Notes: a model not told the origin generated them from the letters alone. DNA of 64,000 bases from Acidobacteriota bacterium (GCA_014584705.1 JACTMJ010000009.1:1-64000); one strand, 5' to 3'. Positions 52,316-62,368 are shown, numbered from the stretch's first letter. Numbers and translations are program-made.

Positions 52316-53941
52316 GTGCCGAGTTCGACATCGTCTCAGACTGTGATTTTGATTGCGAGCGGCGATTTGCGCCTGAGTGCCAACCGGGTCTGCTGGCCCG
52401 CGCAGCAGGAAGCGGAGGCGGCGGTGATGGCCGCGATTCGCGGCTTGGGACGGGAGGTGAAGCGCGGCCACGCAGAAGATCCGGTCAAGGGGCATGGCTT
52501 TATCGACAGCCAGAGCGCCGGAATGGAGATTTTCCGGAACATCCCGAACGATGCGCCGCTCGTGGTCTGCGAAGCCGTATGGCAGTATAGCCATCACGTG
52601 CTGGCCGGGCTCTATTCCCATCGCGGCCCGATCCTGACGGTGGCGAATTGGAGCGGGCAGTGGCCGGGCCTGGTGGGGATGCTGAATCTCAATGGCAGCC
52701 TCACCAAGGCGGGCGTGAAGTATTCGACGCTCTGGAGCAACGATTTTACCGACGAAGTCTTCCTGAATGGGCTGCGCGCATGGCTTGACGGCAAGCCGGT
52801 TCAGCAGGATCTCTCCCATGTCCGCGCGCTCAAGGATTTGCGCCTGCCGGAAGAACATGCCGCGGTTGGACGGAACGTTGCGTCAACCCTGCGCAAGGAT
52901 AAGGCCATCCTGGGCGTGTTCGACGAGGGATGCATGGGCATGTACAACGCCATCATCCCCGATGAGCTGCTGCATCCGACGGGCGTGTTCAAAGAGCGGC
53001 TCAGCCAGAGCGCGCTCTACGCCGCGATGCGCCGTGTGAGCGATGCGGAAGCGCAAGAGGTGCGGAACTGGTTTGACCGAAAGGGCGTCACGTTCCGTAC
53101 TGGTTCGAACGAAGAGACGGAACTCACGGACGCGCAGATCCTGTCGCAGTGCAAGATGTACGTTGCGGCCGTTCGCATCGCGGCGGAGTTTGGATGCGCC
53201 GCGATCGGCATTCAGTATCAGCAGGGGTTGAAAGATATCTGCCCGGCCTCAGACCTGGTGGAAGGCACGCTGAACAACGTGGACCGGCCCCCGGTGAAGG
53301 ATGCCGTAAGCGGCGCGGTGCTCTACGAGGGCGAAGCGCTGCCCCACTTTAACGAAGTGGACGAATGCGCCGGGCTCGACGGCCTGCTCACCTACCGAAT
53401 TTGGCGCGCTTTGGGCTACTCGCCGGAGAATACGCTGCATGATCTCCGCTATGGCGAAGATTACGCGCTCAACGGAAAGACCGAGTTCGTCTGGGTCTTT
53501 GAGATTTCGGGCGCGGTTCCGCCGGCCCACCTGACGGGCGGATGGGCCGGGGTGACGAGCGAACGGCAGCCGCCCATGTTCTTCCCGCTGGGCGGGGGCA
53601 CCATTAAGGGTGTTTCGAAGCCGGGCGAAGTCGTCTGGAGCCGCGTTTATGTGGAAGATGGCGTGCTGAACGCCGATCTCGGGCTGGCCAAAGCCGTGGA
53701 ACTGCCCGCCGAGGAGACGGAGCGCCGCTGGCAGGCGACCACGCCGCAGTGGCCCATCATGCACGCGGTCACCTATGGCGTTTCGAGAGACCAGATGATG
53801 GCCAAGCACAAGAGCAACCACATCCAGGTGGCGTACGCGCCGGATCTCGCCGGGGCGCGGCGCGCGCTCGCGGCCAAGGCGGCAGCTTTCGCCGAACTGG
53901 GCATCCGCGTGTTTGTGTGCGGGGACGAGACCGGGCTTTAG
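52316..53941 (+). CDS. L-fucose/L-arabinose isomerase family protein
   Basis: This 541-residue protein resembles the FucI/AraA isomerase family. It shows [19 protein letters not shown] near residue 205 (metal-binding Glu), [14 protein letters not shown] near 308 (Asp), and [12 protein letters not shown] near 500 (His), in the order expected for the Mn2+ site. The N-terminal domain ([15 protein letters not shown]) is a Rossmann-like substrate domain. It may interconvert a deoxy sugar or pentose. The start is GTG 52316, eight bases after GGAGG. Its divergent neighbour looks like a polysaccharide lyase, so the pair may serve polysaccharide use. Confidence 0.75.
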   Translation: MPSSTSSQTVILIASGDLRLSANRVCWPAQQEAEAAVMAAIRGLGREVKRGHAEDPVKGHGFIDSQSAGMEIFRNIPNDAPLVVCEAVWQYSHHVLAGLYSHRGPILTVANWSGQWPGLVGMLNLNGSLTKAGVKYSTLWSNDFTDEVFLNGLRAWLDGKPVQQDLSHVRALKDLRLPEEHAAVGRNVASTLRKDKAILGVFDEGCMGMYNAIIPDELLHPTGVFKERLSQSALYAAMRRVSDAEAQEVRNWFDRKGVTFRTGSNEETELTDAQILSQCKMYVAAVRIAAEFGCAAIGIQYQQGLKDICPASDLVEGTLNNVDRPPVKDAVSGAVLYEGEALPHFNEVDECAGLDGLLTYRIWRALGYSPENTLHDLRYGEDYALNGKTEFVWVFEISGAVPPAHLTGGWAGVTSERQPPMFFPLGGGTIKGVSKPGEVVWSRVYVEDGVLNADLGLAKAVELPAEETERRWQATTPQWPIMHAVTYGVSRDQMMAKHKSNHIQVAYAPDLAGARRALAAKAAAFAELGIRVFVCGDETGL

Positions 53942-54101
53942 ACGGCAGTGGGAAACGGAGCGGGCGGGGAACGCCGCATTTCCGGGAATCCTCGCTCCGC
54001 TCGCGGTACAATCGAAACGTTGGCCGGGATACGGCGCTGCCGTTTCCGCCATTGTTGGAATGCCGTTTTTGCGGCATCCGGGCGAGGGAACCTGACTCCG
54101 C

Positions 54102-54566
54102 ATGGAAGAAATCAAGAAGAAACTGCAAGCCGAGATCGCCGCTCTTGACCATGAATTGCGGAGCGAACTCCCCAAGGAGATCGCCAAGGCGAGGGCGCAC
54201 GGCGATTTGAGCGAGAATGCGGAATATCATGCGGCGAAGGAACGGCAGTCGTTCGTCGACGCCCGCCTCTCCCAATTGAAGAAGCGGCTGGGCGAGTTGT
54301 CGATGATCGACATGACGAAGATTCCCAGGGACCGGGTGGGTCTCGGTTCCACGGTGGTGGTGCTCGACCTCGACAAGAATGAGGAAGTGCGTTACCGCTT
54401 AACCACGTCGGAGGAAACCGACGTAAGTGCGGGGTTGATTTCCACGAGTTCGCCGATCGGCAAGAGCCTGCTGAACAAGGAAGTCGGCGACATCGTGCGC
54501 ATTCAGATTCCGGGCGGAGTGAAAGAAGTGGAAATTCTCTCGCTCAAGACCGTCCACGACAGCTAG
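54102..54566 (+). CDS. greA: Transcription elongation factor GreA
   Basis: This 154-residue protein has the GreA N-terminal coiled coil (EEIKKKLQAEIAALDHELRSELP) with its acidic tip DLSENAEY at residues 35-42, and the C-terminal RNA-polymerase-binding domain (VGLGSTVVVLDLDKNEEVRYRL; SSPIGKSLLNKEVGD). GreA inserts into the RNA polymerase channel and stimulates cleavage of backtracked transcripts. It is 19 bases before the phosphatidyltransferase gene. Confidence 0.97.
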   Translation: MEEIKKKLQAEIAALDHELRSELPKEIAKARAHGDLSENAEYHAAKERQSFVDARLSQLKKRLGELSMIDMTKIPRDRVGLGSTVVVLDLDKNEEVRYRLTTSEETDVSAGLISTSSPIGKSLLNKEVGDIVRIQIPGGVKEVEILSLKTVHDS

Positions 54567-54585
54567 GCGCGAAGGCGAAGTTCTC

Positions 54586-55254
54586 ATGACCTATACAAGC
54601 GCAATCGGGCGGACCTGCAACTGGCTGCTGGTCAGGATTGTCGGCGCGCTCGCGCTTTCAAAAGTTCACCCGAACGTCCTCACTTTTATCGGGCTGATTA
54701 TCAACGGCGTGGGCGCATGGCTGCTCGCTACCGGGCGATTCTGGCAGGCGGGGCTGGTGATCATCGGCGCGGGGATCTTCGATATGGTGGACGGGCGCGT
54801 GGCCCGGCAGACCAACCAGGTGACCAAATTCGGCGGCTTCTTTGACTCCGTGATTGACCGCTACAGCGATCTCGTCCTGCTGATCGGCCTCCTGATCTAC
54901 TACGGAAACGCCAACCGCAACGTCTACGTGGTGCTGACGGCGATCGTCATGATGTCGAGCATCATGATCAGCTATACCCGCGCCCGCAGCGAAAACTTCC
55001 TTCCGCAGTGCAAGGTGGGATTTTTGGAGCGGCCGGAGCGGATTGTGCTGCTTATCATCGGCTCTCTGTTCAACAAGATGGCCCCCGTGCTTTGGGTGAT
55101 CGCCGTTCTGGGAACGTTCACCGTCGTGGGCCGGATCATGTATACGTGGCGGGAACTCAAGCCGGCCGACGAAGAAGCGATGGCGGAGCAGGCGGCGCGC
55201 GCGCAAGTCAAGAACGCGGATCTCGCCCGCGGAGTGGTGGCGCACTCGAAGTGA
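54586..55254 (+). CDS. CDP-alcohol phosphatidyltransferase
   Basis: This 222-residue integral membrane enzyme has the full CDP-alcohol motif DMVDGRVAR...GGFFDSVIDRYSD (D-x2-D-G-x2-A-R-x8-G-x3-D-x3-D, from about residue 66) and about six helices. It transfers a phosphatidyl group from CDP-diacylglycerol to an alcohol. The motif cannot separate PgsA from inositol-phosphate or related synthases. The C-terminal soluble tail (PADEEAMAEQAARAQ) is longer than usual. It lies 19 bases after greA. Confidence 0.9.
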   Translation: MTYTSAIGRTCNWLLVRIVGALALSKVHPNVLTFIGLIINGVGAWLLATGRFWQAGLVIIGAGIFDMVDGRVARQTNQVTKFGGFFDSVIDRYSDLVLLIGLLIYYGNANRNVYVVLTAIVMMSSIMISYTRARSENFLPQCKVGFLERPERIVLLIIGSLFNKMAPVLWVIAVLGTFTVVGRIMYTWRELKPADEEAMAEQAARAQVKNADLARGVVAHSK

Positions 55255-55271
55255 CCCGCGCGGGAATCGCG

Positions 55272-56579
55272 CTATTTTCCGATTAGCCTGGCGAGCTTGG
55301 AGCCCGGGCGAACGATGGTTTCTTCCCGCTCCGGCCCCGTGGCCACACATCCCACTTCCACTCCGGTGGCCGCTTCCAGAAATTCCACGTAGGCGCGGGC
55401 GCCGGCGGGCAGGTCCTCATAGCGGGTGACCCCGGCCGTGGTTCCTTCCCAACCGGGGACGACCTCGTAGACCGGCTCCAGCGATTGGACATCCCGGATG
55501 TTCGCGGGCAGCCATTCGATCTCCTCGCCGCGCAGCTTGTACTTCATGCAAACGGGAATCTCCTTCATCCCGTCGAGCACGTCGAGCTTGGTGAGCACCA
55601 GGGAGTCAAAGCCGTTGATGGCGGCGGTGTACTTGAGTAGGGGCACGTCGAACCAGCCGCAGCGGCGGGGGCGTCCCGTGACGGCACCGAATTCGTTACC
55701 GGCCACCCGGATGGCTTCACCCTGATCGCCGTGAATCTCCGTGGGGAAGGGGCCGCCGCCCACGCGGGTGATGTAAGCCTTCGATACGCCGAGAATGCCG
55801 TCGATGCGCGTCGGGGGCACTCCCGTTCCCGTACACGCGCCGCCCGCCGAGGCGTTCGAACTGGTGACGAAGGGGTAAGTTCCGTGATCCACGTCGAGCA
55901 TCGTTCCCTGCGCGCCCTCGAACATCACCGTCTTGCCCTCGCTCAGATACCGGTTCAACAGGAGCGCGGTGTCGGTCACCATCGGCCGGATCATTTCGGC
56001 CAGTTCCTCGTACTGGGAGCAGATAGCCCCGGCGTCGATCCGGTCGCCCAGCTTGAATGCTTCGAGCACGGTCTGTTTATCGTCCGCGATCACCTTGAAC
56101 GCCTCGCGGAAGAATTTGCGGTCCAGCAAATCCGCGACGCGCAGGCCCCGGCGCGCGACTTTGTCTTCGTAGGCCGGCCCGATGCCTCGAGAGGTGGTGC
56201 CGATGGCGATGCGGCCCTCCCGCGCTTCGCTGAGCTTTTCCACCAGCGGATGGTAGGGGAAAATCACGTGGGCGCGGTCGCTGATCGCGAGTTGCTTTTC
56301 CACTTCGACGCCGCTCGAGCGCAGGCTGGCGATTTCCGTCATCAGAGCGCCGGGGTCCACCACAAGTCCGTTCCCGATCACGGCGATTTTCCCGGGCCGC
56401 AACACTCCCGCCGGGATCAGTTTAAGCACGAATTTTCGCGGGCCGACGTAGACGGTATGGCCCGCATTGTGGCCGCCCTGGTAGCGAACGATGACGTCGA
56501 AGCGCTCGGAAAAGAGATCGACAATTTTGCCTTTGCCTTCATCGCCCCACTGGGCGCCCAGCACGATAATGTTACTCAT
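55272..56579 (-). CDS. purA: Adenylosuccinate synthetase
   Basis: This 435-residue enzyme joins IMP and aspartate with GTP to give adenylosuccinate. The GTP-binding QWGDEGKGKIVDLF motif is at 9-22 and GHNAGHTVYVG follows near 38. GTTSRGIGPAYEDK and the FEGAQGTMLDVDHGTYPFVTSSN segment contain IMP-binding and catalytic residues. Length is normal. ATG 56579 starts the family sequence directly. Divergent from the 159-residue hypothetical gene by 57 bases. Confidence 0.98.
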   Translation of the reverse strand: MSNIIVLGAQWGDEGKGKIVDLFSERFDVIVRYQGGHNAGHTVYVGPRKFVLKLIPAGVLRPGKIAVIGNGLVVDPGALMTEIASLRSSGVEVEKQLAISDRAHVIFPYHPLVEKLSEAREGRIAIGTTSRGIGPAYEDKVARRGLRVADLLDRKFFREAFKVIADDKQTVLEAFKLGDRIDAGAICSQYEELAEMIRPMVTDTALLLNRYLSEGKTVMFEGAQGTMLDVDHGTYPFVTSSNASAGGACTGTGVPPTRIDGILGVSKAYITRVGGGPFPTEIHGDQGEAIRVAGNEFGAVTGRPRRCGWFDVPLLKYTAAINGFDSLVLTKLDVLDGMKEIPVCMKYKLRGEEIEWLPANIRDVQSLEPVYEVVPGWEGTTAGVTRYEDLPAGARAYVEFLEAATGVEVGCVATGPEREETIVRPGSKLARLIGK

Positions 56580-56636
56580 TTGCTAAAGCCCAAAACTCCT
56601 TATTGTAACTCGAACCGTATGGTACGCTGACGGTTT

Positions 56637-57116
56637 ATGCAGTTGGCCGACATTTTTCAGGGTTTGGGAGAGGACGCTTTTCGCGAGCTTCTGGGGCAGA
56701 TCTCTTTCGGGAAGCTGAAAACCTACCGAATCTATGAAGCCGTCAAGGTGAGGATGCACCTTGCCAAGCTCAATTCGGAGACCTTGCGCAAGGCGGCCCC
56801 GCGCTTGTGGGAACGCATCTCGCAGGGGGAGGAAGTCCTCGCGGCGGAGCTTTCGCAAGCGATCCTGGTTTCCAAGCTGGACATGGTGATCGAAGTGCTG
56901 AACTTCCTCGGCATCCCGCACAACGACGGCTTTTTTGAGAAGGATACCGACCTTGCCGCCCACCTTCCCGAGGGCTGGCGCGAGAAGGCTTACGAAGAGT
57001 TCAAGGGGAAGCACTCCGCGGCTCTGCTGGCGTTCTATCTGAATCACCTGGCGAAGGAAGCGACGGAGGGGACGTCCACCCTCTTTCTGCCCGAGGAATC
57101 CACGCCGGCGTCCTGA
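56637..57116 (+). CDS. Conserved hypothetical protein
   Basis: I do not recognise this 159-residue protein. It is soluble and mainly helical (DAFRELLGQISFGKLKTY; IYEAVKVRMHLAKLNSETLR; LVSKLDMVIEVLNFL; ALLAFYLNHLAKEATE). No catalytic motif, signal peptide or Cys cluster is visible. It is divergent from purA with a 57-base gap and converges on the metallophosphoesterase gene with 5 bases between. The pattern suggests a small scaffold or regulator. Confidence 0.6.
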   Translation: MQLADIFQGLGEDAFRELLGQISFGKLKTYRIYEAVKVRMHLAKLNSETLRKAAPRLWERISQGEEVLAAELSQAILVSKLDMVIEVLNFLGIPHNDGFFEKDTDLAAHLPEGWREKAYEEFKGKHSAALLAFYLNHLAKEATEGTSTLFLPEESTPAS

Positions 57117-57121
57117 CGGCG

Positions 57122-58030
57122 TTAGGTGTGGATTCGCGGCTGTGATTCCGTGAGTTCCGCCGGCGAATCTCCCGGCACCAGATCGAGAATCGTCACTTCC
57201 GGCCGGCAATTGAACCGGATCCCGCCATAGACCCCGCCCACTCCGCGCGTGATGTAGACGCGGCGTCCTTGCCATTCGTGCAGCCCCTCGTAATAGGCGC
57301 GATCGAGAATCGGCAGAATCGGCGGACCCACAAACGGAATCTGCACCTGACCGCCGTGCGTGTGCCCGCAAAGCAGCAGTTCCCAGGAGTAGTATTGCAG
57401 CACCGCTTTGGTATCCGGGTTGTGCGAGAGCACCACGCGCAACTGCTCGGATTGTTTGGGGAGGCCGTCGAAAGCCTTGTGGGAGTCAAACTCGCGCGTC
57501 CAGAAATCGGCAAGCCCGATCACGTGCAGGCGCTGGCCCTTGATTTCCCGTTCCGTGGCGGCGTTCTGCAGCACGTGAATTCCGGCGTCCGAGAGCAGTT
57601 CCCGGATGCGGGCGGAGGTTTTGAATCCGTACCGCAGATCGGACCATCGCCCGCCGTCGTGATTGCCCACCGAAGCAAACGTGGGTGCAGCGGTGGGGAA
57701 CGCCGCCAGAACGTCCCTGTAGCGATAGAGATCGCAGCTTGTATTTGTGGTCACATAGTCGCCGGTGAGGCAAATAAGGTCCGGCTTTTGCGCGAGGCCG
57801 AGTGCAATTGCGTGCTCGATCCGGCTGAAGGGGATCGCGGGCGAGGCGTGAAAATCCGAGAGATGAAGCACACGGAGGCTCGTGCCGCGCGGAAGCCAGC
57901 GGGTGGGAATGGTGGTTACCGTCAGGTCGAACCAGTTGGGCTCCGCGCCAAACACGTAAGAACCCGATGCCAGACTCCCAGCCGCAACGGCCCCTCCGGC
58001 GCGCAGCAGTGTTCGGCGGGCAATTTGCAT
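57122..58030 (-). CDS. Metallophosphoesterase with Tat signal
   Basis: This 302-residue enzyme starts with a Tat-type signal (ARRTLLRAGGAVAAGSLASG). The calcineurin-like metal-binding motifs follow in order: LHLSDFHAS near 56, LTGDYV near 88, GNHDGG near 122, VLSHNPD near 200, and GHTHGGQ near 221. It is of the YkuE/LpxG type. LpxG-like enzymes cleave UDP-diacylglucosamine in lipid A synthesis, but export to the periplasm makes that unlikely. It is probably a periplasmic phosphodiesterase of unknown substrate. Confidence 0.88.
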   Translation of the reverse strand: MQIARRTLLRAGGAVAAGSLASGSYVFGAEPNWFDLTVTTIPTRWLPRGTSLRVLHLSDFHASPAIPFSRIEHAIALGLAQKPDLICLTGDYVTTNTSCDLYRYRDVLAAFPTAAPTFASVGNHDGGRWSDLRYGFKTSARIRELLSDAGIHVLQNAATEREIKGQRLHVIGLADFWTREFDSHKAFDGLPKQSEQLRVVLSHNPDTKAVLQYYSWELLLCGHTHGGQVQIPFVGPPILPILDRAYYEGLHEWQGRRVYITRGVGGVYGGIRFNCRPEVTILDLVPGDSPAELTESQPRIHT

Positions 58031-58161
58031 TCTCCTTTCAGGATATCGAAGCGGCTGCCTCCCACGCCGTGCGCACCCTCAATCGCCGGAAATACTCGTT
58101 TCAATTTGGAAATTTGTTGAGAATTTTTCGCCGCATTTCCCACTTCTCTTAGCAGATAGCC

Positions 58162-60309
58162 ATGCGCATGGGACGGTGCCGGATCTTGTTGCTCGCGGTG
58201 GGCCTCGCCCTGGGTCCCAGCCACCCTCTGTTCAGCCATCCGCAAAGCGCGCCGGATCCCGGCCTGTCCCGCGCAGCCCTTGCCTATCAGGCGAAGCAGG
58301 CGCGCGAGTTCGACCGGGCCGTGGCCCTCTTCGAGGAGGCGCTGGCGGCGGATCCGGAGAATCTCCACCTGCGAAAAGACCTCGCCTATACGTTGCTCGC
58401 GGTGGGCAAAAGCGAACGCGCCCGCGACGAATTCGGCGAGGTGCTCCGGCGCGATCCGAACGACAGCTACATCGCGCTGGAATACGCCTTCCTCTGCCAC
58501 GAGACGAATCGCCCCGAGATCGCGTGGAAGATCTTCCGCGGTTTGCAGGGAGCCGCCAACCCGGAACATCGCGCCACGGCAACGCGGACCTTCAAGAGCA
58601 TGGATGCCGAACTCCTCGGCCGCATCGCGCGCCTGGAAGAAGCGCTCCGGCGTGACCCGGGCAACTATGGCAGCCATCTCGAACTCGCGCGAGCGCGGCG
58701 AATCCGCAATGACTACGCCGTGGCCGCCGCTGAGTTCGATGCCGCGTATCGTCTGAAGCCGCAATATGCCGAGGTCCTCCTGGAGTTGGCGGACGTTCTT
58801 CGCAAAGCCGGCGAGCGGGAACGGGCCGAGGCGGTAACGCTCACGGCTTCCCGCTGCGCATCGGCCTATGTCGCGGAGCAGGCGAAGCAGTTTCTGCCCC
58901 CACGCTATCCCTATCTTTCGGAGTTCGAGAATGCGCTGCGTTTCGAGCCCCGGCAGCCGGAACTACGCCGGGAAATGGGCTTCTTCCTGCTTTCCCTGGG
59001 CCGTAAGCCGGAGGCGCAGGCGGCGCTTGAGCGGGTGTTGACGGAAGATCCGGACGACCTGCTGGCCGCCGCGCAGTTGGGGTTCCTCGAACTGGAACAG
59101 GGGCGGCGCGACACCGCCATCCCGCGTCTGAGAGCCGCGCTTCGCACCACGGACAACGCTTTGCGGCAACGCATTTCAGACTTGCTCTCAAAGGAAGGTG
59201 CGCTTGAAGCGCAGCCGGGGGCGGCAACCATTTCCCCGGAAACCGCTACGGAGATACCGGCGGCCACGCTCTCAAAGAGCTTCGCGGATGCGGAGTCCGC
59301 ACGAGAAATGGGCCGCAAGAGTTACGATGCCGGCTTCATTCCGGACGCCATTCGCTTCTACCAGGAGGCGCAGCGGCTGGACTCCGCAAATTTCGACACC
59401 ATGCTGCGCCTGGCCTGGAGCTTGAATATGGGCAAGCGGGACGACGAAGCGTTGCGCTGGTTCTCCCTGGCCGCGCGCAGCCCGGATACGGCCGTCGCGG
59501 AAGAAGCAAAAGCCGCCATTCGCAATCTCACCACGCCCGCCGCTTCCTCTTCCGCGATGGTCGCCGCAGCTCCTCGCGAGGGCCTGGTGGCCAGCCTCTG
59601 GGCAATGCCGCTCCATTCCACGCGCTGGGGCAGCACGTTCAGCTATGCCCAGGCGAAACTCGAATGGGAACAGCCCCGCCTGCCCGTGGTGCCATACCTC
59701 TCCGTGCGCTTCGTGGGTGATACCACGGGCGCAATCGGCGCGGCCAATCCGCAGTTCCTCTCGGAGAATTCATTCATCCTTGGGCTGGGGGCGCGCACCC
59801 GACCGTGGAAGGGCATCCTGGCCTGGGGCGAAGCCGGTTCCACCATGGCGTATCTCTCCTCCCGCCGCCAGGAGACGGGCCGGTTTCTTCCTGATTATCG
59901 CGGCGGGCTGTCGCAATTCCGCCTCTTCGGCCCTTCCTTGCTGAATGCCAAGTCAGGCGCGTTCGCGGAAACGATGAACGACCTCGTCTACATCCATCGC
60001 TTTGACCGCGATACCCTGGCCATTTCGCGCAACCGGCTGGGGAGGCATCTCGGCCGGATCGATTCGCTGGGAGGCTTACAGTTACAGGCCTTCCTGAGCC
60101 TGAACCTGAATACCGACTTCAAGCGGCAGGCATGGGCGAATTTCGTGGAAGCCGGGCCGGGCCTGCGGCTTCGCTGGGCCTGGATGCCTCCCTCGGTATC
60201 GTTCACGTTCCACTATCTGCGCGGCCATCACACCATCCGCCGGATCGACGAGCGCCCGAACACCTACAACGACTTCCAGGCGGGTTTCTGGTATGCCGTC
60301 ACCCGCTAG
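58162..60309 (+). CDS. TPR outer-membrane protein with C-terminal beta-barrel
   Basis: This 715-residue protein has a signal peptide (RILLLAVGLALGPSHPLFS). Residues ~30-450 are TPR-like helices (EFDRAVALFEEALAADPENLHLRKDLAY; GYLE-type repeats). Residues ~490-715 look like amphipathic beta strands ending in an aromatic C-terminus (FHYLRGHHTIRRIDE... FQAGFWYAVTR). This two-part architecture matches PgaA, PelB and BcsC exopolysaccharide porins and NfrA-like proteins. The stop overlaps the start of the next gene by 17 bases, so the two are translationally coupled. Export of a polysaccharide is inferred. Confidence 0.75.
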   Translation: MRMGRCRILLLAVGLALGPSHPLFSHPQSAPDPGLSRAALAYQAKQAREFDRAVALFEEALAADPENLHLRKDLAYTLLAVGKSERARDEFGEVLRRDPNDSYIALEYAFLCHETNRPEIAWKIFRGLQGAANPEHRATATRTFKSMDAELLGRIARLEEALRRDPGNYGSHLELARARRIRNDYAVAAAEFDAAYRLKPQYAEVLLELADVLRKAGERERAEAVTLTASRCASAYVAEQAKQFLPPRYPYLSEFENALRFEPRQPELRREMGFFLLSLGRKPEAQAALERVLTEDPDDLLAAAQLGFLELEQGRRDTAIPRLRAALRTTDNALRQRISDLLSKEGALEAQPGAATISPETATEIPAATLSKSFADAESAREMGRKSYDAGFIPDAIRFYQEAQRLDSANFDTMLRLAWSLNMGKRDDEALRWFSLAARSPDTAVAEEAKAAIRNLTTPAASSSAMVAAAPREGLVASLWAMPLHSTRWGSTFSYAQAKLEWEQPRLPVVPYLSVRFVGDTTGAIGAANPQFLSENSFILGLGARTRPWKGILAWGEAGSTMAYLSSRRQETGRFLPDYRGGLSQFRLFGPSLLNAKSGAFAETMNDLVYIHRFDRDTLAISRNRLGRHLGRIDSLGGLQLQAFLSLNLNTDFKRQAWANFVEAGPGLRLRWAWMPPSVSFTFHYLRGHHTIRRIDERPNTYNDFQAGFWYAVTR

Positions 60310-62350
60310 CCTCCGGGCTCTCCGGTTAGCGGGAATTCTGCTGCTTTGCGCTAGCCTTTCGCGAGCGGCCGGTGCGCAGTTCAGCTACGCCGCGAGTTGT
60401 GACGCCCCCGGCTGGGAAGCCGTATTCGATACCTTTTCGCTTTCACGCGCTGCCGAACCTACCAGAGCGGACATCCGCGTGCTCTGCGGCCCCGCTCAGG
60501 GCAGCCGCGCGGAGATCGATGCCTGGCTCGCGCCGGGGCGCATTCTCGTCGTGGAGGGCGGGAATCCCCTCGCCGCTTCATTCGGCTTCGTACCCTCCGG
60601 CGCGACGCCGGTCCGCGTGCGCAATGGGAAGGATCATCTCGCGGAGGAACTCCTCATCGTGTGGGAGAAACCCGTCGAGATCGTCCCCACACGGATGCCT
60701 CCTGGCGCACGCGTCCTGATGGAGGAGCGCTGGAGCGGCGCGCCCCTGCTGGCCGTGCTGCCGCTCGCGCGCGGCAACCTGCTCTGGGTGGCGACCGAAC
60801 CCGGAGAGCGCGGGTTCGACCGCTTTCCCCTGCTCGCCAATGCCCTGGCGGAGGCGGGCTTCCATGCGCCCTTCCGTTCACGAACGCTGTGGGCCTTCTT
60901 CGATTCGGCCTATCGCCAGCGCGTGGATCTCGACTATCTGGCTGCCCGCTGGGAGCGCTTTGGCGTTGCCGGTCTGCACGTCTCCGCCTGGCAGCATTGG
61001 GAGCCGGATCGCGACAAGGATGCGTGGTTGCGCAGGTTGATCGAGGCCTGCCATCGCCGCGGCATCCTGGTCTATGCATGGTTCGAGTTCCCTCACGTCA
61101 GCGAAAAATTCTGGGCGGATCACCCGGAGTGTCGGGAGCAGACGGCGCTCCTGCAGGATGCGCATCTCGATTGGCGCAAGCTGATCGATCTCAGCAATGC
61201 CGAGTGCGGCGCCAAGGTGAAGCAAGGGGCGGCTTCGCTGCTGCGGCGCTTCTCCTGGGACGGTGTGAACCTGGCGGAGATCTACTACGAATCGCTTGAA
61301 GGGACGCAGAATCCCGCGCGGTTTACTCCCATGAGCGCCAGCATCCGCAAGCAGTTCGCTGAAGATGCGGGCTTTGACCCCGCCGAGCTCTTCAGCCCGG
61401 CATCGCCCCGGCACCTGGCCCGCAACCCGGCCGGCCTGGAGCGCTTCCTCGCCTTTCGGCGCAAACGTATCGGCCAACTTCACGAAGAGTGGCTCGCCTT
61501 CGTGGAAAGTCTCCAATCCACGGTGCGGGACCGGCGCCTGGTGATTACCCAGATCGACGATCAGTTCGACCCATCCGTGCGTGCGAATCTGGCGGCCGAT
61601 TCCGGTGCGATCCTCGCCCTGATGTACCAGCATTCCTTCACCTTTCTGGTGGAAGATCCCGCCACCATCTGGCACCTCGGCCCCGCCCGCTACACGGAGA
61701 TTGCCCGCGCGTACGCGAAGGTGACGCCCTATCCGGAACGCCTGGCCGTGGATATCAACATCTTTCCGCGCTATCAGGACGTCTACCCCACGAAGCGCCA
61801 GACCGGCATCGAACTCTACCGTCTGGTGCACGCCGCCGCCCGCGCCTTCCCGAGGGTTGCCTTGTACTTTGAGCACGTGCTGGCCACCGAGGATCTGCCG
61901 TTTCTGGCCGCGGCCGCGCTGCCGGAGGTGAAGGCGTATCGGGAGGGGGAGCGCGTGACCGTCGAGAGTGCGCGGCCCGTTGGCATTGCCTGGAATGGCC
62001 CCGCCCAAGTGAACGGGAGCGCCTGGGCCGCACGCGACGACGAAACCGTGTGGCTGCCCGCGGGCAAGCACCTTCTTGAACCGGGAAGGGAAGACCCATT
62101 GTTGCGACTGCGCTACTTCAGCGGGGAGTTGCGCCGCGTGCATAGCGCCGCTGGCCGGCTCACCTTTCACTACCACGCGGAAGCGCGGGCCATCGCCATC
62201 TTCAACGAGGCGCCCGGCAAGCTCTGGATTGACGACCTTCAGATCGCCGCACCCGTCTATCAGGCAGCAAGCGGCTATTACCTGTTTCTGCCCGCCGGAG
62301 AGCATCTCGTGACCGTGGAAGCAGGAGCCAGTGTGCATCCTGGTTCCTGA
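60293..62350 (+). CDS. Secreted glycoside-hydrolase-like protein
   Basis: This 685-residue protein has a signal peptide (LAGILLLCASLSRAAGA). From about residue 200 it resembles a GHL10-type TIM barrel: WAFFDSAYRQRVDLDYLAARW, GVAGLHVSAWQHWEPD, IEACHRRGILVYAWFEFPHV, then FSWDGVNLAEIYYESLEG and LVITQIDDQFDP. Acidic residues in these strands could be catalytic. The first 180 and last ~120 residues are beta-rich. It follows the TPR-barrel protein gene with a 17-base overlap. This gene order recalls PgaA-PgaB and PelB-PelA, in which a periplasmic hydrolase trims the exported polysaccharide. It might cleave or modify a polysaccharide passing through that porin. No exact family can be assigned. Confidence 0.7.
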   Translation: MPSPASLRALRLAGILLLCASLSRAAGAQFSYAASCDAPGWEAVFDTFSLSRAAEPTRADIRVLCGPAQGSRAEIDAWLAPGRILVVEGGNPLAASFGFVPSGATPVRVRNGKDHLAEELLIVWEKPVEIVPTRMPPGARVLMEERWSGAPLLAVLPLARGNLLWVATEPGERGFDRFPLLANALAEAGFHAPFRSRTLWAFFDSAYRQRVDLDYLAARWERFGVAGLHVSAWQHWEPDRDKDAWLRRLIEACHRRGILVYAWFEFPHVSEKFWADHPECREQTALLQDAHLDWRKLIDLSNAECGAKVKQGAASLLRRFSWDGVNLAEIYYESLEGTQNPARFTPMSASIRKQFAEDAGFDPAELFSPASPRHLARNPAGLERFLAFRRKRIGQLHEEWLAFVESLQSTVRDRRLVITQIDDQFDPSVRANLAADSGAILALMYQHSFTFLVEDPATIWHLGPARYTEIARAYAKVTPYPERLAVDINIFPRYQDVYPTKRQTGIELYRLVHAAARAFPRVALYFEHVLATEDLPFLAAAALPEVKAYREGERVTVESARPVGIAWNGPAQVNGSAWAARDDETVWLPAGKHLLEPGREDPLLRLRYFSGELRRVHSAAGRLTFHYHAEARAIAIFNEAPGKLWIDDLQIAAPVYQAASGYYLFLPAGEHLVTVEAGASVHPGS

Positions 62351-62368
62351 CGGCCGGGAAGCGTCGAC

